33,990 nt of DNA from Acidobacteriota bacterium. GTDB taxonomy: Bacteria > Actinomycetota > Acidimicrobiia > Acidimicrobiales > RAAP-2. The stretch is taken from NCBI GenBank assembly GCA_019352075.1, contig JABBOA010000007.1, positions 1 through 33,990 of the forward strand, read 5' to 3'. The position numbers were made by a program, and so were the translations under genes. The notes beneath the pieces are model-generated. The model was not told where the DNA came from. It saw only the letters and a program-made list of their open reading frames with translations, and did no database searches. Positions 1-7,338 of this stretch are shown piece after piece. Positions within the stretch are counted from its first letter, which is position 1; every line of letters begins with the position of its first letter.

Positions 1-339
1 CGCTACACGACAACCGTTTTCACGTTTGCACAACTCTCACGGCCGAGCCGAAAACGTATTCTGACCCGCGCACCTAGTGGTGTCCGTTGCTGAAATTGCG
101 AAAGGGACGGAAACGGGTCCATGACCTACTCTCGGGCGGCGCCACCTGTGTCCATCATCGACGACGACAGATCAGTGTTCGAGTAGTTGGCGAAGTCACG
201 AACGGTATTGCATCGAGCGCAGTTGCGCACTCGCGCGCTGGTGTTGGCGGTGAATGGCGCAACACACCATGGGTTGGCTGAATTGATGATCGTGAACCCG
301 AACCCAGTGCCAATGTGGCGACGATGATCCGACGTAGAG

Positions 340-830
340 GGCTTGGCCGGCGCCGGAAAGATCGTGCCGGGTCGAAGACGCCAGACGTCGCCACCCGAGG
401 TCGATGCGACTCGGTGGGGCCCGAGGTCGTTGGTCACACACATAGAGATCAGTCACGTCACCGTGCGGCGCATCTGGAAGGACCACGGTCGCCAAACCTG
501 GAGAACCGACGCCTTCAAGGTCTCGACGACCCCTCGGTGCACAAGGCGGCACCGAGGGTGACCTGACTCGCTCGCCCGAAGCCTGCTCGCTGACACCTGC
601 ACTTCACGACGGCCAGTTCGTCGTGGCCACATGCCGCGAGTTCTGTTTCAGCCAACTCACCATCCGTCCTTTGAAGAGGGGCGTTCTCGCCGGTCGCTCC
701 ACTCGAAGTCGCGATCGGAGCGTGCACGGCTGGGAGGACGATCCTCAACCCTTCGTCTGTGGGAACCCCGCGCACGAGATGATTGCCAAGGTGCAGCGGG
801 CCGAACGAAAATGTCCACAGCCAATTCAGC
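340..830 (+). pseudogene. Decayed IS630-type transposase remnant
   Basis: Two blocks of an IS630-family transposase can be read, in shifting frames. From about 385 to 540 one frame gives the DNA-binding part, with the patterns ATRWGPRSL, ISHVTVRRIWKDHG and TDAFKVST, which match the family's usual ATHWS.RSLA / VSHATV.RIW..HGL / V.TFKLSTDP. From about 598 to 812 the C-terminal part follows across at least two more frames: HLHFT..SSSW, then QLTIRPLKRGV, RGAFSPVAPLEVAI and DDPQPFV. Only about 55 bp separate the blocks where roughly 110 residues are expected, so the core with the first two catalytic aspartates is deleted. Internal stops and frameshifts make it non-functional. Family assignment rests on motif memory, not a search. 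No terminal inverted repeats were identified. Confidence 0.72.
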
Positions 831-840
831 GACAGGACAC

Positions 841-1053
841 CCGACCATATGGGTCATTGTTGGCGGCTGACGATAACTCCAACCTCAATCTAAGGTTCGG
901 AGGAGTTTGAGAGCCGTAGCTCAAGGCCCACCAAGAGTGGCAACATCCAGCCACTGAAACCACACGCAGTAGTTCGTCGTGATTGTCGTTCGTCGCGGTG
1001 AAGCGACGCGCGGCGCCGTGTCGGCTCACGGCTTCGCCGTCCGGTTCACGCGA
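841..1053. other. Intergenic stretch without recognisable gene
   Basis: After the transposase remnant no ORF here has a convincing ribosome binding site or family motif. The region leads into the trpS promoter and leader. Confidence 0.4.
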
Positions 1054-1087
1054 TTGAGTCGTGCACTGTTGAGTCGTGCAGTACTAT
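1054..1087 (+). promoter_or_regulatory. Direct repeat and probable trpS promoter
   Basis: The 12-mer TTGAGTCGTGCA occurs twice, at 1054-1065 and 1069-1080, with a 15-bp period. It is followed at once by TACTAT (1082-1087), a fair -10 hexamer. That would place the transcription start near 1094, about 16 nt before the leader-peptide ATG. No good -35 is seen at the normal distance, so the repeat may be an activator or repressor site rather than core promoter. Promoter position is inferred. Confidence 0.4.
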
Positions 1088-1109
1088 GTGTCGCGTGATA
1101 GGTAGCACG

Positions 1110-1136
1110 ATGACTAAGTGGTGGTGGCCGCTGTAG
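1110..1136 (+). CDS. Trp-rich leader peptide MTKWWWPL
   Basis: An 8-codon ORF begins with ATG at 1110, has AGGT seven bases upstream as a modest Shine-Dalgarno, and ends with TAG at 1134-1136. It encodes Met-Thr-Lys-Trp-Trp-Trp-Pro-Leu, with three adjacent TGG codons at 1119-1127. It lies directly ahead of mutually exclusive hairpins and a tryptophanyl-tRNA synthetase gene. This is the standard arrangement of a ribosome-mediated attenuator: when charged Trp-tRNA is scarce the ribosome stalls on the Trp codons. The stop codon sits in the loop of the first hairpin. The peptide probably has no role beyond sensing translation. Confidence 0.88.
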   Translation: MTKWWWPL

Positions 1137-1199
1137 AGCGGTCCGCCTCTGTCGTGTTGCGCAAGGGACCGCCTTCGGGGGGTCCCTTTCTGCTTCTCT
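1128..1199 (+). promoter_or_regulatory. Trp attenuator: antiterminator and terminator hairpins
   Basis: Four pairing segments follow the leader codons. Segments 1 and 2 (CCGCT 1128-1132 with AGCGG 1137-1141) form a hairpin with a GTAG loop. Segments 2 and 3 (GCGGTCC 1138-1144 with GGACCGC 1166-1172) pair perfectly over 7 bp as the antiterminator. Segments 3 and 4 (AAGGGACC 1163-1170 with GGTCCCTT 1181-1188) form the terminator stem, extended by CC/GG around a TTCG loop and followed by a pyrimidine run TTTCTGCTTCTCT. A ribosome stalled at the Trp codons would cover segment 1 and free segment 2 for segment 3, allowing read-through into trpS. The pairings are read directly; the regulation is inferred from the classic trp model. 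Confidence 0.85.
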
Positions 1200-1208
1200 G
1201 AGTGGGCG

Positions 1209-1236
1209 CCTCCTGAGGGCACCGTGAATCAGGAGG
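1209..1236 (+). promoter_or_regulatory. Hairpin sequestering the trpS Shine-Dalgarno
   Basis: CCTCCTGA (1209-1216) is perfectly complementary to TCAGGAGG (1229-1236), with a 12-nt loop. The right arm contains the AGGAGG Shine-Dalgarno of trpS (1231-1236). The read-through transcript could therefore hide its own ribosome binding site, adding a translational gate after the terminator. Whether another RNA segment or a translating ribosome opens it is not clear from sequence. Confidence 0.6.
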
Positions 1237-1243
1237 AAGCGTA

Positions 1244-2314
1244 ATGCCAACCGATACCAATGATGAGAGTTTTGAGGTCGCTACTCGGCGAAGCGTGGGA
1301 CTGGAGAACGAGCTCCAGGCCCATCCCGAGCGGTTCCGAATGCTGACGGGAGATCGTCCCACGGGTCCCCTTCATATCGGCCACCTCTTCGGGACTCTGC
1401 TCAACCGCGTCCGGATGCAAGATCTCGGTGTTGACGTCTTCGTGCTGATCGCTGACTATCAGACCATCACCGATCGCGACGCGCCCGAGCGAATGCGAGA
1501 TGACGTTCTGGGTCTCGTCGCCGACTATCTCGCCGTCGGGCTTGACCCGCAGAAGTCGACGATCTTCGCCCACAGTCAGATCGCCGAACTGAACCAGCTC
1601 ATGCTCCCGTTCTTGAGCCTGGTGAACGTGAGCGAACTTCAGAGGAATCCCACGGTGAAGGAGGAGTTCGCGGCCCACGGAGCGCCCTCGATGAATGCTC
1701 TGATGTTCACCTACCCGGTGCACCAGGCAGCCGACATCTTGTTCTGCGGTGCGAACGTCGTCCCAGTGGGCCGGGATCAACTCCCGCACCTGGAACTCGC
1801 TCGGCTGATCGCTCGTCGCTTCAATGATCGTTACTGTCGTGAGGAGCCGTACTTTCGTGAGCCGACGGCGCTGCTGAGCGATGCCCCATTGATCCTCGGA
1901 CTTGACGGACGCAAGATGGGCAAAAGCCGCAACAACGCCATTTCGTTGTCGATGGACGAAGACGAGACCGCTCGCCTCGTTCACGCGGCCAAGACCGACG
2001 GTGAACGGCGGATCACCTTTGACCCCATCCACCGCCCCGAAGTGTCGAACCTTCTGTTGATTGCTTCGCTGTGCACCGGCGAGGCGCCAGAGAGTGTCGC
2101 CTCCGAGATTGGTGACGACGGTTCTGAGGTATTGAAACGGCGGCTCACCGAGGCCCTGAATGAACGACTGCGTCCGATCAGACAGCGCCGGCGCGACGTC
2201 ATGAAGGACACGGCCCTCCTGAGCGCTCTGTTGTCGCGCGGCAACGAACGAGCCCACACGGTCGCCGCTCAGACGCTGGGGGACGTTCGCGCCCTGATGC
2301 ACATGCGCTACTAG
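1244..2314 (+). CDS. trpS: Tryptophanyl-tRNA synthetase, auxiliary (TrpRS II-like) type
   Basis: This class I aminoacyl-tRNA synthetase charges tRNA-Trp with tryptophan in the cytoplasm. The 356-residue protein has the HIGH signature as HIGH at residues 44-47 inside TGDRPTGPLHIGH, and the KMSKS loop as KMGKS at 224-228. Length fits bacterial TrpRS. TGDRPTG...NRVR.QD and YLAVGLDPQKST resemble the auxiliary TrpRS II of Deinococcus and the attenuation-controlled, indolmycin-resistant TrpRS1 of Streptomyces as I recall them, rather than the usual GIQPTG...LGNYLG form. The protein contains no tryptophan at all. ATG at 1244 follows AGGAGG at 1231-1236. Control is by the Trp leader attenuator just upstream. 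Transposase remnants on both sides suggest past mobility. Enzyme identity is firm; the auxiliary role is inference, since a second trpS cannot be seen in this window. Confidence 0.93.
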   Translation: MPTDTNDESFEVATRRSVGLENELQAHPERFRMLTGDRPTGPLHIGHLFGTLLNRVRMQDLGVDVFVLIADYQTITDRDAPERMRDDVLGLVADYLAVGLDPQKSTIFAHSQIAELNQLMLPFLSLVNVSELQRNPTVKEEFAAHGAPSMNALMFTYPVHQAADILFCGANVVPVGRDQLPHLELARLIARRFNDRYCREEPYFREPTALLSDAPLILGLDGRKMGKSRNNAISLSMDEDETARLVHAAKTDGERRITFDPIHRPEVSNLLLIASLCTGEAPESVASEIGDDGSEVLKRRLTEALNERLRPIRQRRRDVMKDTALLSALLSRGNERAHTVAAQTLGDVRALMHMRY

Positions 2315-2504
2315 TCTCACGCATCGTTGATTCCTTCACATTTGGTGGTGACGGTACGAAGACGGGCCGTGACATGATCTACTGGTGTGGCGGAACTGTC
2401 GAACACGATCGTTCGACGCTGACGAGTTGGACGCTCTTCGTCAGTGCGTGCGGGTCTGGCGATGCGCGCCAAGTCAGTCCTGACCATCACTGACGGACTG
2501 GGCC

Positions 2505-2710
2505 CCTCGGCGGTCTCGCGACTCAACCTCGTCGAGGTGTTCTTTGGCATCACCACTCGACGAGCCATTCGAAGAGGATCCTCCGTGAGGGTGAAGGAGC
2601 TGGTCACCGCCATAACTCAGTTCATCGATCGGTGGATCGACCGAGGTCACCCCTTCGTGTGGACCAAGACGGCCGAGCAGATCCTTCCCCATGCACAACG
2701 TCAACCAACG
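2505..2710 (+). pseudogene. C-terminal fragment of a second IS630-type transposase
   Basis: The frame running to 2743 reads SRLNLVEVFFGI, then RRAIRRGSSVRVKELVTAI, then FIDRW and PFVWTKTAEQILPHA. These match the end of IS630-family transposases, including the third acidic catalytic residue in LVEVFF. The upstream frame back to 2444 does not match the family, so the first two-thirds of the gene are missing. It differs in sequence type from the remnant before trpS (ITTRRAIRRG versus QLTIRPLKRG), so the two come from different elements rather than one element split by insertion. No intact terminal repeats were found. Confidence 0.75.
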
Positions 2711-3004
2711 TCAGACCCGCGACACCAGAAGAAGCAACGCTGAGGAGTCCGACACGCGACCCGCGGGCACCGCACGGGTCAGTTGACCCGAACCACTGCC
2801 GATGTGTCGAGCTCGAACAAGCAACCAACACGGGCGCCGAAGCGATCAGATCGCCAGGTGGCGCTTCGCACCCACGACCACATCGTCGGCCGGGCACGCG
2901 CCGCCACGGCGACGGCGGAAGGTAACCGTCGGTGACGAAGTGTCACTTCGTCCTCCGAGCCCGACCGCTCCCCGTACCCACGAGAGTACTCGCGGCCAAT
3001 GACT
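2711..3004. other. Intergenic stretch, nothing recognised
   Basis: Open frames exist here because of high GC, but their products are rich in Arg, Pro and Thr without any family motif or start signal. I see no supported gene. Confidence 0.4.
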
Positions 3005-3379
3005 TTACCGCGACACGACGTGACTGACGATCCGGCAAGGAATCAGCTCGTCTTCACTGAGTTGGTAACTCGCGCAGATGCGGTGGTAACCGTCGGCAAC
3101 CCAGAGGGGCGTTCCCCGCACCAATAAGACGGGCGAGAGCCTCTCGCCGGTTCGTACCTTATACAGATCCTTGGCGACTTCGTGGTCGTCCTCACCCAGA
3201 AGGGGCAGACTGCTGGCCCGAAGGATGTCCTTCGCCAGGAAGTGGACGAGGTGCGACTGGCGCTTCATCGCTTTGACGATGATTTTCGCCTCGCGGGGAG
3301 CCACGAGGAGCGACAAGTAGTTGAGAGCCGCAGGAAAGTCCTTCTCCTCGGGCTGCTCCTTCCAATGCTCTGCGACCAT
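3005..3379 (-). CDS. Small ParB/sulfiredoxin-fold protein of unknown role
   Basis: The 124-residue protein ends with a ParB-like nuclease/sulfiredoxin-fold signature: SPVLLVRGTPLWVADGYHRICASYQL, in which D96-G-Y-H99-R100 corresponds to the DGxHR phosphate-binding motif. The N-terminal half (AALNYLSLL, LVHFLAKDILRASSLPLL) is helical and holds the conserved-looking LGEDDHEVAKDL segment. Such stand-alone short versions are common hypothetical proteins in actinobacteria and are not chromosome-partition proteins, since the DNA-binding HTH domain of ParB is absent. ATG at 3379 has a purine-rich GAGGACGGGGG region just upstream. It is followed in the same direction by nothing until the transposase remnant, so it appears to be a single gene. 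Function is unknown. Confidence 0.75.
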   Translation of the reverse strand: MVAEHWKEQPEEKDFPAALNYLSLLVAPREAKIIVKAMKRQSHLVHFLAKDILRASSLPLLGEDDHEVAKDLYKVRTGERLSPVLLVRGTPLWVADGYHRICASYQLSEDELIPCRIVSHVVSR

Positions 3380-3549
3380 GCTGGCCCCCGTCCTCGAGAA
3401 TCGGCGGAGTACGTCGTCCGCCCCGTGAGCCTAGACCCGCGTGTCTCGGTACGACTGGTCCCTCGACGGTGCGCGGGTGGCGAGGGCGCTAGTGCCGACG
3501 CACTCTCTCGTGGCCAGATGTGTGGTCGTGGCCAGCACGCGCACGCGAG

Positions 3550-4365
3550 TTACGACGCGCGGGGGGGTGCCCCCTGCCCGGATCCACCCTCGGCCGCGGC
3601 GACGGAGATGTCGTCACCGCCCGGGCCGCGCAGCACCTCGGCGATGACGACCGCGAGGACGGCTCCCGCGATCGGACCCACCGCGTAGACCCAGTAATCA
3701 AAAAAGTTCGACGCGATCAGGTCTGGACCGAAGGTCCTCGCCGGGTTCATCGAGGCTCCCGACAGCGGACTGGCCCACAGACCCGCGAGGGCGATATAGC
3801 CTCCCACGGCGAAAGCGCCGAGGACGCCCACGTTCTGCGCACCCGAAGCGGTGCCGAGAATGACGCTGACGAGACCCGCGGTCAAGACCAACTCCATCCA
3901 CATGGCGGAGGTGGCGGAGTGGGCGAGGGCTGGATAGTTGGCTCCGTAGAAGGACGAAACGTGCAGCACGGAGTGCAGGAAGACCGCGGCGAGGACGGCG
4001 CCAACGAACTGAACGATGACGTAGCCGGGCACGCGCCGCCACGGGAAGTCGCCGCGAAGGGCGAAGGCGAAGCTGACCACGGGGTTGAGGTGCGCTCCAC
4101 TCACCTTGCCCATGAACAAGATGACCGCCATGACCATGAGGCCGGGTGCGACCACGGCGGAGGAGCGTCCCACGGTGCCCGGAAACGCCGTGTTCATCAT
4201 GCCCGCACCTGCGGCGACCAGGACGAGGAAGAAGGTACCGAGCAGTTCTGAGAACAGGCGCCGCCACTCTTGGCGGGGATCGTGGAAGTTCACGGCACCC
4301 TGGTGGGCGTCGCGCACGTGCGAATCGTGAGAACCCGACGTGTCCACCGATCTACGAGCGTTCAT
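3550..4365 (-). CDS. MIP-family channel (aquaporin) with atypical pore residues
   Basis: A six-helix major intrinsic protein of 271 residues that would conduct water or small neutral solutes across the cytoplasmic membrane. The two pore half-helices are visible: GAHLNPVV at 90-97, with the first NPA box changed to NPV (94-96), and SGASMNPART at 202-211 with an intact NPA (207-209) and Arg210. Aligned by distance from the NPA boxes, the selectivity filter is Pro74, Gly195, Ala204, Arg210. This lacks the Phe and His of water-specific AqpZ and is wider, closer to nodulin-like (NIP) or glycerol channels. ATG 4365 was chosen because GGAGAGG lies about ten bases upstream; GTG codons at 4374 and 4371 are alternatives. 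The first 30 residues are hydrophilic and His-rich. Single gene. Confidence 0.88.
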   Translation of the reverse strand: MNARRSVDTSGSHDSHVRDAHQGAVNFHDPRQEWRRLFSELLGTFFLVLVAAGAGMMNTAFPGTVGRSSAVVAPGLMVMAVILFMGKVSGAHLNPVVSFAFALRGDFPWRRVPGYVIVQFVGAVLAAVFLHSVLHVSSFYGANYPALAHSATSAMWMELVLTAGLVSVILGTASGAQNVGVLGAFAVGGYIALAGLWASPLSGASMNPARTFGPDLIASNFFDYWVYAVGPIAGAVLAVVIAEVLRGPGGDDISVAAAEGGSGQGAPPRAS

Positions 4366-4374
4366 CCTCACCAC

Positions 4375-4760
4375 GCCTCTCCGTTCGATGGCTCGTGAGC
4401 GTCACCCTCGGCCGGCGCCGCTTCACCTGAAGGGTAGTCCCTCCCCGCGGCCGGGTTGGCACTCGCGAGCAAGACCGATGATGACGGCTCTCGCGGATGA
4501 ATGGTCCATGGTCATGACTCGGTGGTCCGAGATGTCCTGGAGAAACCGAGATTTTTCCTGATGATGGTGACTATACGGATAGTCAATGGTCGAGGCTGGC
4601 CCCTCGCGGCACGGTGCACCGAGGTTCGTCATCGTACCGAGTGAAGGGAAATTCCCGAACCTCACGCAAAATTCATCCCCGCGGGGGCTGGGGGGGGAGT
4701 AACATGGAAGTGGCGAGTGGTTCGAATTGGTCGGGCTCTCGCGTGAAGAATTGAGTATTC
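4375..4760. other. Divergent intergenic region between aquaporin and csp genes
   Basis: No gene is supported. The region must hold promoters for both flanking genes. It contains an 18-bp dyad at 4568-4585 (listed separately) and G-rich runs around 4679-4700 ahead of the cold-shock gene, which has a long untranslated leader if transcribed from near the dyad. Confidence 0.5.
4568..4585. promoter_or_regulatory. 18-bp inverted repeat, operator-like
   Basis: TGACTAT (4568-4574) and ATAGTCA (4579-4585) are perfect inverted arms around ACGG. The size and symmetry suit a dimeric repressor or activator site. It lies between divergent aquaporin and cold-shock genes. The cognate regulator is not evident. 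Confidence 0.45.
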
Positions 4761-4961
4761 GTGGCACAGGGCACAGTTAAGTTTTTTAATGCGGAAAAGG
4801 GCTTCGGCTTCATCTCGCGCGAACAGGGTGATGACGTCTTCGTCCACTTCTCCAACATCCAGGGTGACGGGTACAAGAGTCTCGACGAGGGTCAACTCGT
4901 CGAGTTCGACGCGGTGCCTGGCAAAAAAGGCGAAGAAGCACAAAACGTTCGCGTAATCTAG
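4761..4961 (+). CDS. csp: Cold-shock domain protein (CspA family)
   Basis: A 66-residue single cold-shock domain that binds single-stranded RNA and DNA and melts RNA secondary structure. RNP1 is KGFGFI at 13-18 and RNP2 is VFVHF at 26-30, both complete. The length is typical of the family. It starts with GTG at 4761; the N-terminal [10 protein letters not shown] matches the family exactly, so the start is secure even though the upstream GAAGAA is a weak ribosome binding site. A strong 15-bp hairpin lies about 70 bp downstream. It is monocistronic. Whether it responds to cold or is constitutive cannot be told. Confidence 0.96.
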   Translation: MAQGTVKFFNAEKGFGFISREQGDDVFVHFSNIQGDGYKSLDEGQLVEFDAVPGKKGEEAQNVRVI

Positions 4962-5031
4962 GGTTTCGCACCCTTGATCGGTGGCGTCGTCCGCGACGTC
5001 ATTAGTGTGATCAGATCATCATTCTGACCGA

Positions 5032-5064
5032 AACATCGACACCGCCTAGGGCGGTGTCGATGTT
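5032..5064 (+). terminator. 15-bp perfect hairpin, terminator of csp
   Basis: AACATCGACACCGCC (5032-5046) pairs perfectly with the segment 5050-5064 around a 3-nt loop. There is no T-tract after it (CGTGTTAG), which is common for actinobacterial I-shaped terminators. Its position after csp and before an unrelated gene fits termination. Confidence 0.75.
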
Positions 5065-5325
5065 CGTGTTAGTGGACTGGACTTGAACGACATCGCGCAT
5101 CATTGCGTCGTGATCGTCGACGTCGACCCCGGGGTTTCACTACGGTCTCGGACCGGGGTGCGTAGAAGGGTCGCCGTGGTGTTGGCCGCCGCGAAAGCAG
5201 GGATGCAGCCATGAATATCGTGCCCGACGTTCCCCAGTAGTGTGGAACGTCGGGTCCTCCGTGGGGGGATTCGTAGCGCTGAAGGTGGCGCTTCGTCATC
5301 ATTTATCTCCCGAAGGATGGTTCGA

Positions 5326-5631
5326 GTGGCTGTTTTGGCTGGTTCTTGGAATGCGACATTGAGCACCCCGATTGGCACCATGAAGGTCGTCTTTCACATC
5401 ACCGAAGTCGATGGAGGACTGAGTGGCGTGGCGACCTCGGACGCCGAGTCGGTCGAGATGGTAGATATCGTGGCGGACGGGGATCGGTTGACGTGGACGC
5501 AGATGGTCACGACACCAATGAAGTTGACGCTGAAGTTTGACGTGACCGTTGAGGACGACCGAATGAGCGGCGGCTACAAGGCCGGAATCTTCCCGTCTTC
5601 AAAGGTGGAGGCCACTCGCGCGGGAGCCTGA
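5326..5631 (+). CDS. Small beta-rich protein of unknown function
   Basis: About 101 residues of alternating polar and hydrophobic segments: AGSWNATLSTPIGTMKVVFHITEVDGGLSGVATSD, then DGDRLTWTQMVTTPMKLTLKFDVTVEDDRMSGGYKAG. The G-W-x-x-x-x-x-TP-G start, the LSG and MSG turns and the TPM strand resemble a widespread family of short lipocalin-like hypothetical proteins, often next to oxidoreductases or amidohydrolases. No signal peptide or cysteine is present, so it is probably cytoplasmic. GTG 5326 was preferred over ATG 5317 because GAAGGA (5312-5317) is then 8 bp upstream; with ATG 5317 the ribosome binding site would overlap the start. Ligand and role are unknown. Confidence 0.68.
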   Translation: MAVLAGSWNATLSTPIGTMKVVFHITEVDGGLSGVATSDAESVEMVDIVADGDRLTWTQMVTTPMKLTLKFDVTVEDDRMSGGYKAGIFPSSKVEATRAGA

Positions 5632-5861
5632 CGCCTTCCGAGAGCGGTCGCGAGCCTGTTAACTCGCCCGTTGAATCGAACGCGGTGTTGGCCTTCCGGG
5701 GAACTGGTCGCCTGAGCGCTCGCGTGGGCCGTACCCATCGGACGTTTCGACACCAGACGAGTGGGGCCGCAAGCGGGTGTCGCGAATCGGTCGCACGAAC
5801 TCGGCGAATTTCGTGGATGATTTCGGGCATGGCGGATCCGGTGGCGTCGATGTGACGTCGT

Positions 5862-7106
5862 TCAATTCATGCCGCAGACGCCGGTGAACACCGGGAGGTG
5901 CGCGAGTGACGGACCCTGCGCGTCGTGGTACATGCGTGCGATGGAGGGTGACTGGTCGGCGAGCGCGATCGCACTCGTGGGGAGTCGCGCGAGGTGCAGT
6001 GATATCGCCAGGAACCGCACCGTCGTCGCCACCACGACGCGGAACGCGGCCTTGTCGACACCGTCGTACGGGGGGAGGTGGTGCGCGCTTTGAAGTTCGA
6101 GGAACCATTTGTCGCTCTGGTGGATATCGCGATACAACGTCACGGCGCTCGTGGGCGAGTTGCATTGGTCGTCACGACTCTGGACGACGAGGAGCGGAAC
6201 GGGTCGAGGTCCAGCTGCGTAGTTGCGCGCGGCCTCCTCCTGTCCCGACAGGATCACGATCGCTTGGACCGACAAACCCGCGTCCAGACGCGAGTAGGGG
6301 ACACCCTGGGGATCGAGTCCGGTGTCGTAGGCGAGGGTGGCGACGGCGTTGGCGCCGTCGGAGTGTCCCGCCAGCGCGATGTGGGCACCATTGACCAAGC
6401 CGTGGACCAGGGGACAACCCGGTGTCGCGACGCGTGACGCCTGCAGCACTCGCCTCGTGACGAACGCCAGATCACCTGGTTCGTTCGCCAAGTCACCCTC
6501 GGTGTTGGCGCCGTGCTGCGCCGCGACGGCGGAACTCTTCTCGTCGGGGAAGAACGGTGCCACCACCACGTAGCCCGCACGTGTCCACTCGTCGAGGAGC
6601 GCAGCGTACGTGTCGGGGGTCACGTCGTACCCGTGGGCGAACACGATGACGGGATATCCGCCGTGACGGGTCAATGGTGCGCCGTTGGGGGTCTCTTCGC
6701 CAGAGTGCGCGTTGGCGGCGATCGGGTACCTGATCTCGGTGAGGAGAGTGCGGTGGCGCGAGCGCACCGTCGCGGGTGACGTGGAGTAGTCGTCGACGGA
6801 GCGGGTGTCGTCGATGAATGTGCACCGCTCCACGCCCACCGCCAGGTGAGGGATCGGCGAGAGAGCCTGGGCGGTCGTCGGACCGCTCGTGGGCGTGGTG
6901 GTGGTGAGAACGCTGCCCGGCGGCGATGGGGCGCCTGGGTGGGGCGCGTGCGCACCGGGTGCGAGGGGATGCCCGAACGTCAGCAGTGGGGTCGACACGA
7001 TCGCGGGGGGCGCCACCGTCAGGACCAACGGAATGATCGCGACGTTGAGTGCACTGGCGAATTGCCAGCGTCGCCACGCGCGCCGTGGTGGGTTGCGGGT
7101 CAACAC
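5862..7106 (-). CDS. Exported alpha/beta hydrolase (chlorophyllase/PAF-acetylhydrolase-like)
   Basis: The 414-residue protein opens with RNPPRRAWRRW and a hydrophobic stretch at about 17-34, an N-terminal signal or anchor, followed by a Pro/Thr-rich linker to about residue 85. The catalytic domain shows the oxyanion-side FAHGYD at 156-161, the nucleophile elbow GHSDGA with Ser249, an Asp near 312-313 in QSRDDQC, and His342/343 in SAHHLPPY, a full esterase/lipase triad. The insert AGYVVVAPFFPDEKSS is typical of the dienelactone/PAF-acetylhydrolase group. Four cysteines (95, 231, 315 and near the end in GVCGMN) could form disulfides outside the cell. Substrate cannot be inferred. GTG at 7106 is the assumed start. 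It is divergent from the F420 oxidoreductase gene. Confidence 0.85.
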   Translation of the reverse strand: MLTRNPPRRAWRRWQFASALNVAIIPLVLTVAPPAIVSTPLLTFGHPLAPGAHAPHPGAPSPPGSVLTTTTPTSGPTTAQALSPIPHLAVGVERCTFIDDTRSVDDYSTSPATVRSRHRTLLTEIRYPIAANAHSGEETPNGAPLTRHGGYPVIVFAHGYDVTPDTYAALLDEWTRAGYVVVAPFFPDEKSSAVAAQHGANTEGDLANEPGDLAFVTRRVLQASRVATPGCPLVHGLVNGAHIALAGHSDGANAVATLAYDTGLDPQGVPYSRLDAGLSVQAIVILSGQEEAARNYAAGPRPVPLLVVQSRDDQCNSPTSAVTLYRDIHQSDKWFLELQSAHHLPPYDGVDKAAFRVVVATTVRFLAISLHLARLPTSAIALADQSPSIARMYHDAQGPSLAHLPVFTGVCGMN

Positions 7107-7338
7107 CGGGACTTTACCCCCTCGGCTCGTCGGGCTCGCGCTAAACGGTGCGCGCCGATCCAGTGACGGAGCCCTAGCGTCTCGTGCGTGCGCGATCGTT
7201 CGTTCATCGTTCCCACCATCCGTCGCGATAGTGTCACTCTAGTTGCCGATCGCCGACCGTCTCCTGGGTCGCGTCAACGTCGGAAGGTCGGGGTCACGGT
7301 CCAGCGCGTGCACGCGGTCATCGCGAGGGGGGTCAACG

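Noticed and set aside
1224-1244. Mini-ORF GTG-AAT-CAG-GAG-GAA-GCG-TAA overlapping the trpS ATG as TAATG
   Set aside because: Could couple translation and open the SD hairpin, but its own GTG has no ribosome binding site and it contains the trpS SD itself, so chance is as likely.
1229-2320. 363-codon open frame on the minus strand, mirror of trpS
   Set aside because: It is the complement of a clear synthetase gene in high-GC DNA, has no family motif of its own and no start signal.
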